A DNA stretch of 5,367 nucleotides. Source: an uncultured Bacteroidales bacterium (GTDB lineage: Bacteria; Bacteroidota; Bacteroidia; Bacteroidales; UBA932). Shown one piece after another: positions 4,935 to 5,367 of the stretch. Where the stretch lies: assembly GCA_937906795.1 (NCBI GenBank), contig CALCUQ010000124.1, positions 1 to 5,367 of the forward strand, written 5' to 3'. How positions within the stretch are numbered: position 1 is the stretch's first letter; each line of letters begins with the position of its first letter. Position numbers and translations under genes: made by a program. Under the pieces are notes generated by a model. It made no database searches, was not told where the DNA came from, and saw only the letters and a program-made list of their open reading frames with translations.

Positions 4935-5291
4935 ATGAAAAAGGTTGGAGATATATACCACAGTTGGAAAGACAGGCTTGCAAAACGTAAGGAGAGGGTA
5001 CACAGGATGATTGAGCTGAAGAGGTTGCAACGTACCAGGAGCAAGTATATTCCTCCGTATGAGCATTGCCAGAACTGTGGAACCAAGTTGAGGGGGATGT
5101 ATTGTCATACTTGTGGGCAGTTTGCTCACGATAACAGCCAGCCGTTCTGGAAATATGTGTGGCAATATTTTGAGAATGTGTATCAGTTTGATTATAAGAT
5201 ACCGGTTACAGTATGGCAGCTGTTCCGCCGTCCGGGATTTCTTACCAATGTACTGTATGGATTGTATTTTATTGCTGTGCCAAATGGGTGA
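4935..5291 (+). CDS. DUF3667-like zinc-ribbon protein, shortened
   Basis: The frame encodes 118 residues. A basic N-terminal stretch (about 1-36) is followed by a zinc ribbon with Cys45, Cys48, Cys57 and Cys60 (HCQNCG and YCHTCG). Next comes a region ending in TVWQLFRRPGFLTN (92-105), the arrangement typical of DUF3667 proteins, where the ribbon is followed by a conserved Arg-Pro-Gly segment and then several membrane helices. Here the membrane part is almost gone: after Asn105 only VLYGLYFIAV and PNG remain before the stop at 5289. An open stretch in another frame (5282-5341) codes a hydrophobic tail that would complete a final helix, so the gene looks both internally deleted and frameshifted near its end. 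DUF3667 proteins are predicted membrane proteins of unknown role. It probably shares a transcript with the permease remnant upstream, though it may have its own weak promoter. Confidence 0.68.
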   Translation: MKKVGDIYHSWKDRLAKRKERVHRMIELKRLQRTRSKYIPPYEHCQNCGTKLRGMYCHTCGQFAHDNSQPFWKYVWQYFENVYQFDYKIPVTVWQLFRRPGFLTNVLYGLYFIAVPNG

Positions 5292-5341
5292 GCACGGCGC
5301 TGATTTTTAACTTGCTGATAATTAATATATTGACTTTTTAA
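5282..5341 (+). pseudogene. Out-of-frame C-terminal tail of the DUF3667-like gene
   Basis: In the frame starting at AAA 5282, the DNA codes Lys-Trp-Val-Ser-Thr-Ala, then ALIFNLLIINILTF, and stops at 5339-5341. This is a plausible end of a membrane helix. It would follow VLYGLYFIAV directly if a single base were restored near 5280 (for example GTGGCC in place of GTGCC). The link is inferred from hydrophobicity and frame geometry only. Confidence 0.4.
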
Positions 5342-5367
5342 GGCGTGCTCATACCCCGCCCAGTAAG

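Noticed and set aside
4679..5165. Overlapping minus-strand frames opposite the permease remnant and DUF3667-like gene
   Set aside because: The plus-strand frames carry recognisable motifs (CxxC pairs, permease tail). The minus-strand frames show only hydrophobic runs mirrored from them.
5289..5351. An 8-base inverted repeat, TGAGCACG (5289-5296) and CGTGCTCA (5344-5351)
   Set aside because: The loop is about 47 bases and no T-run follows within the window, so it is not supported as a terminator.

Overview
The window looks like low-GC Bacteroidota DNA, most likely a gut Bacteroidales. The reasons are a Bacteroidetes-type promoter (TTTTG, 19 bases, TACATTTGT at 2457-2489), a CarboxypepD_reg-like secreted protein, a DUF3667-type zinc-ribbon protein, and an FtsX/MacB-type permease remnant of the style common in that phylum. 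No family call was checked against a database. No rRNA, tRNA, CRISPR array, transposase or integrase was seen.

Layout. (1) Positions 1-432 hold, on the minus strand, a broken SGNH/GDSL-hydrolase gene. It has no N-terminal half and carries a frameshift in an AT repeat. (2) Near 424-433 it abuts, head to head, a PH-like membrane protein gene (to 807) that has also lost its 5' end. (3) That fragment starts a tight plus-strand run: PH-like fragment, full-length PH-like paralogue (819-1334) and membrane-anchored transglutaminase-like protein (1338-2258), ending at a hairpin terminator (2408-2450). (4) An autoregulation-type unit follows: promoter overlapped by inverted and direct repeats, a four-helix membrane protein (2519-2968) and an overlapping 62-residue XRE-type regulator (2961-3149). 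(5) A secreted protein of unknown function lies at 3255-4226. (6) A 483-base gap (4227-4709) holds a GC-rich, strongly structured stretch, a terminator-like hairpin, three copies of the 8-mer ACTTTACA, and two perfect palindromes, one of them immediately before the next start codon. (7) Then come two genes that seem to have kept their ends and lost their middles: a 59-residue ABC-permease remnant (4710-4889) and a shortened DUF3667-like protein (4935-5291).

How the parts may work together. The 8-mer ACTTTACA is present at the promoter of the XRE/membrane-protein pair and again upstream of the permease remnant, seven intergenic copies in all. The simplest inference is that the small XRE regulator, or a relative elsewhere in the genome, controls both loci. 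The PH-like/PH-like/transglutaminase run looks like one operon for an envelope-associated function that cannot be named from sequence alone. The number of truncated genes (four of nine) marks this as a decaying or recombining accessory region. Misassembly is the main alternative, especially at the 424-433 junction.
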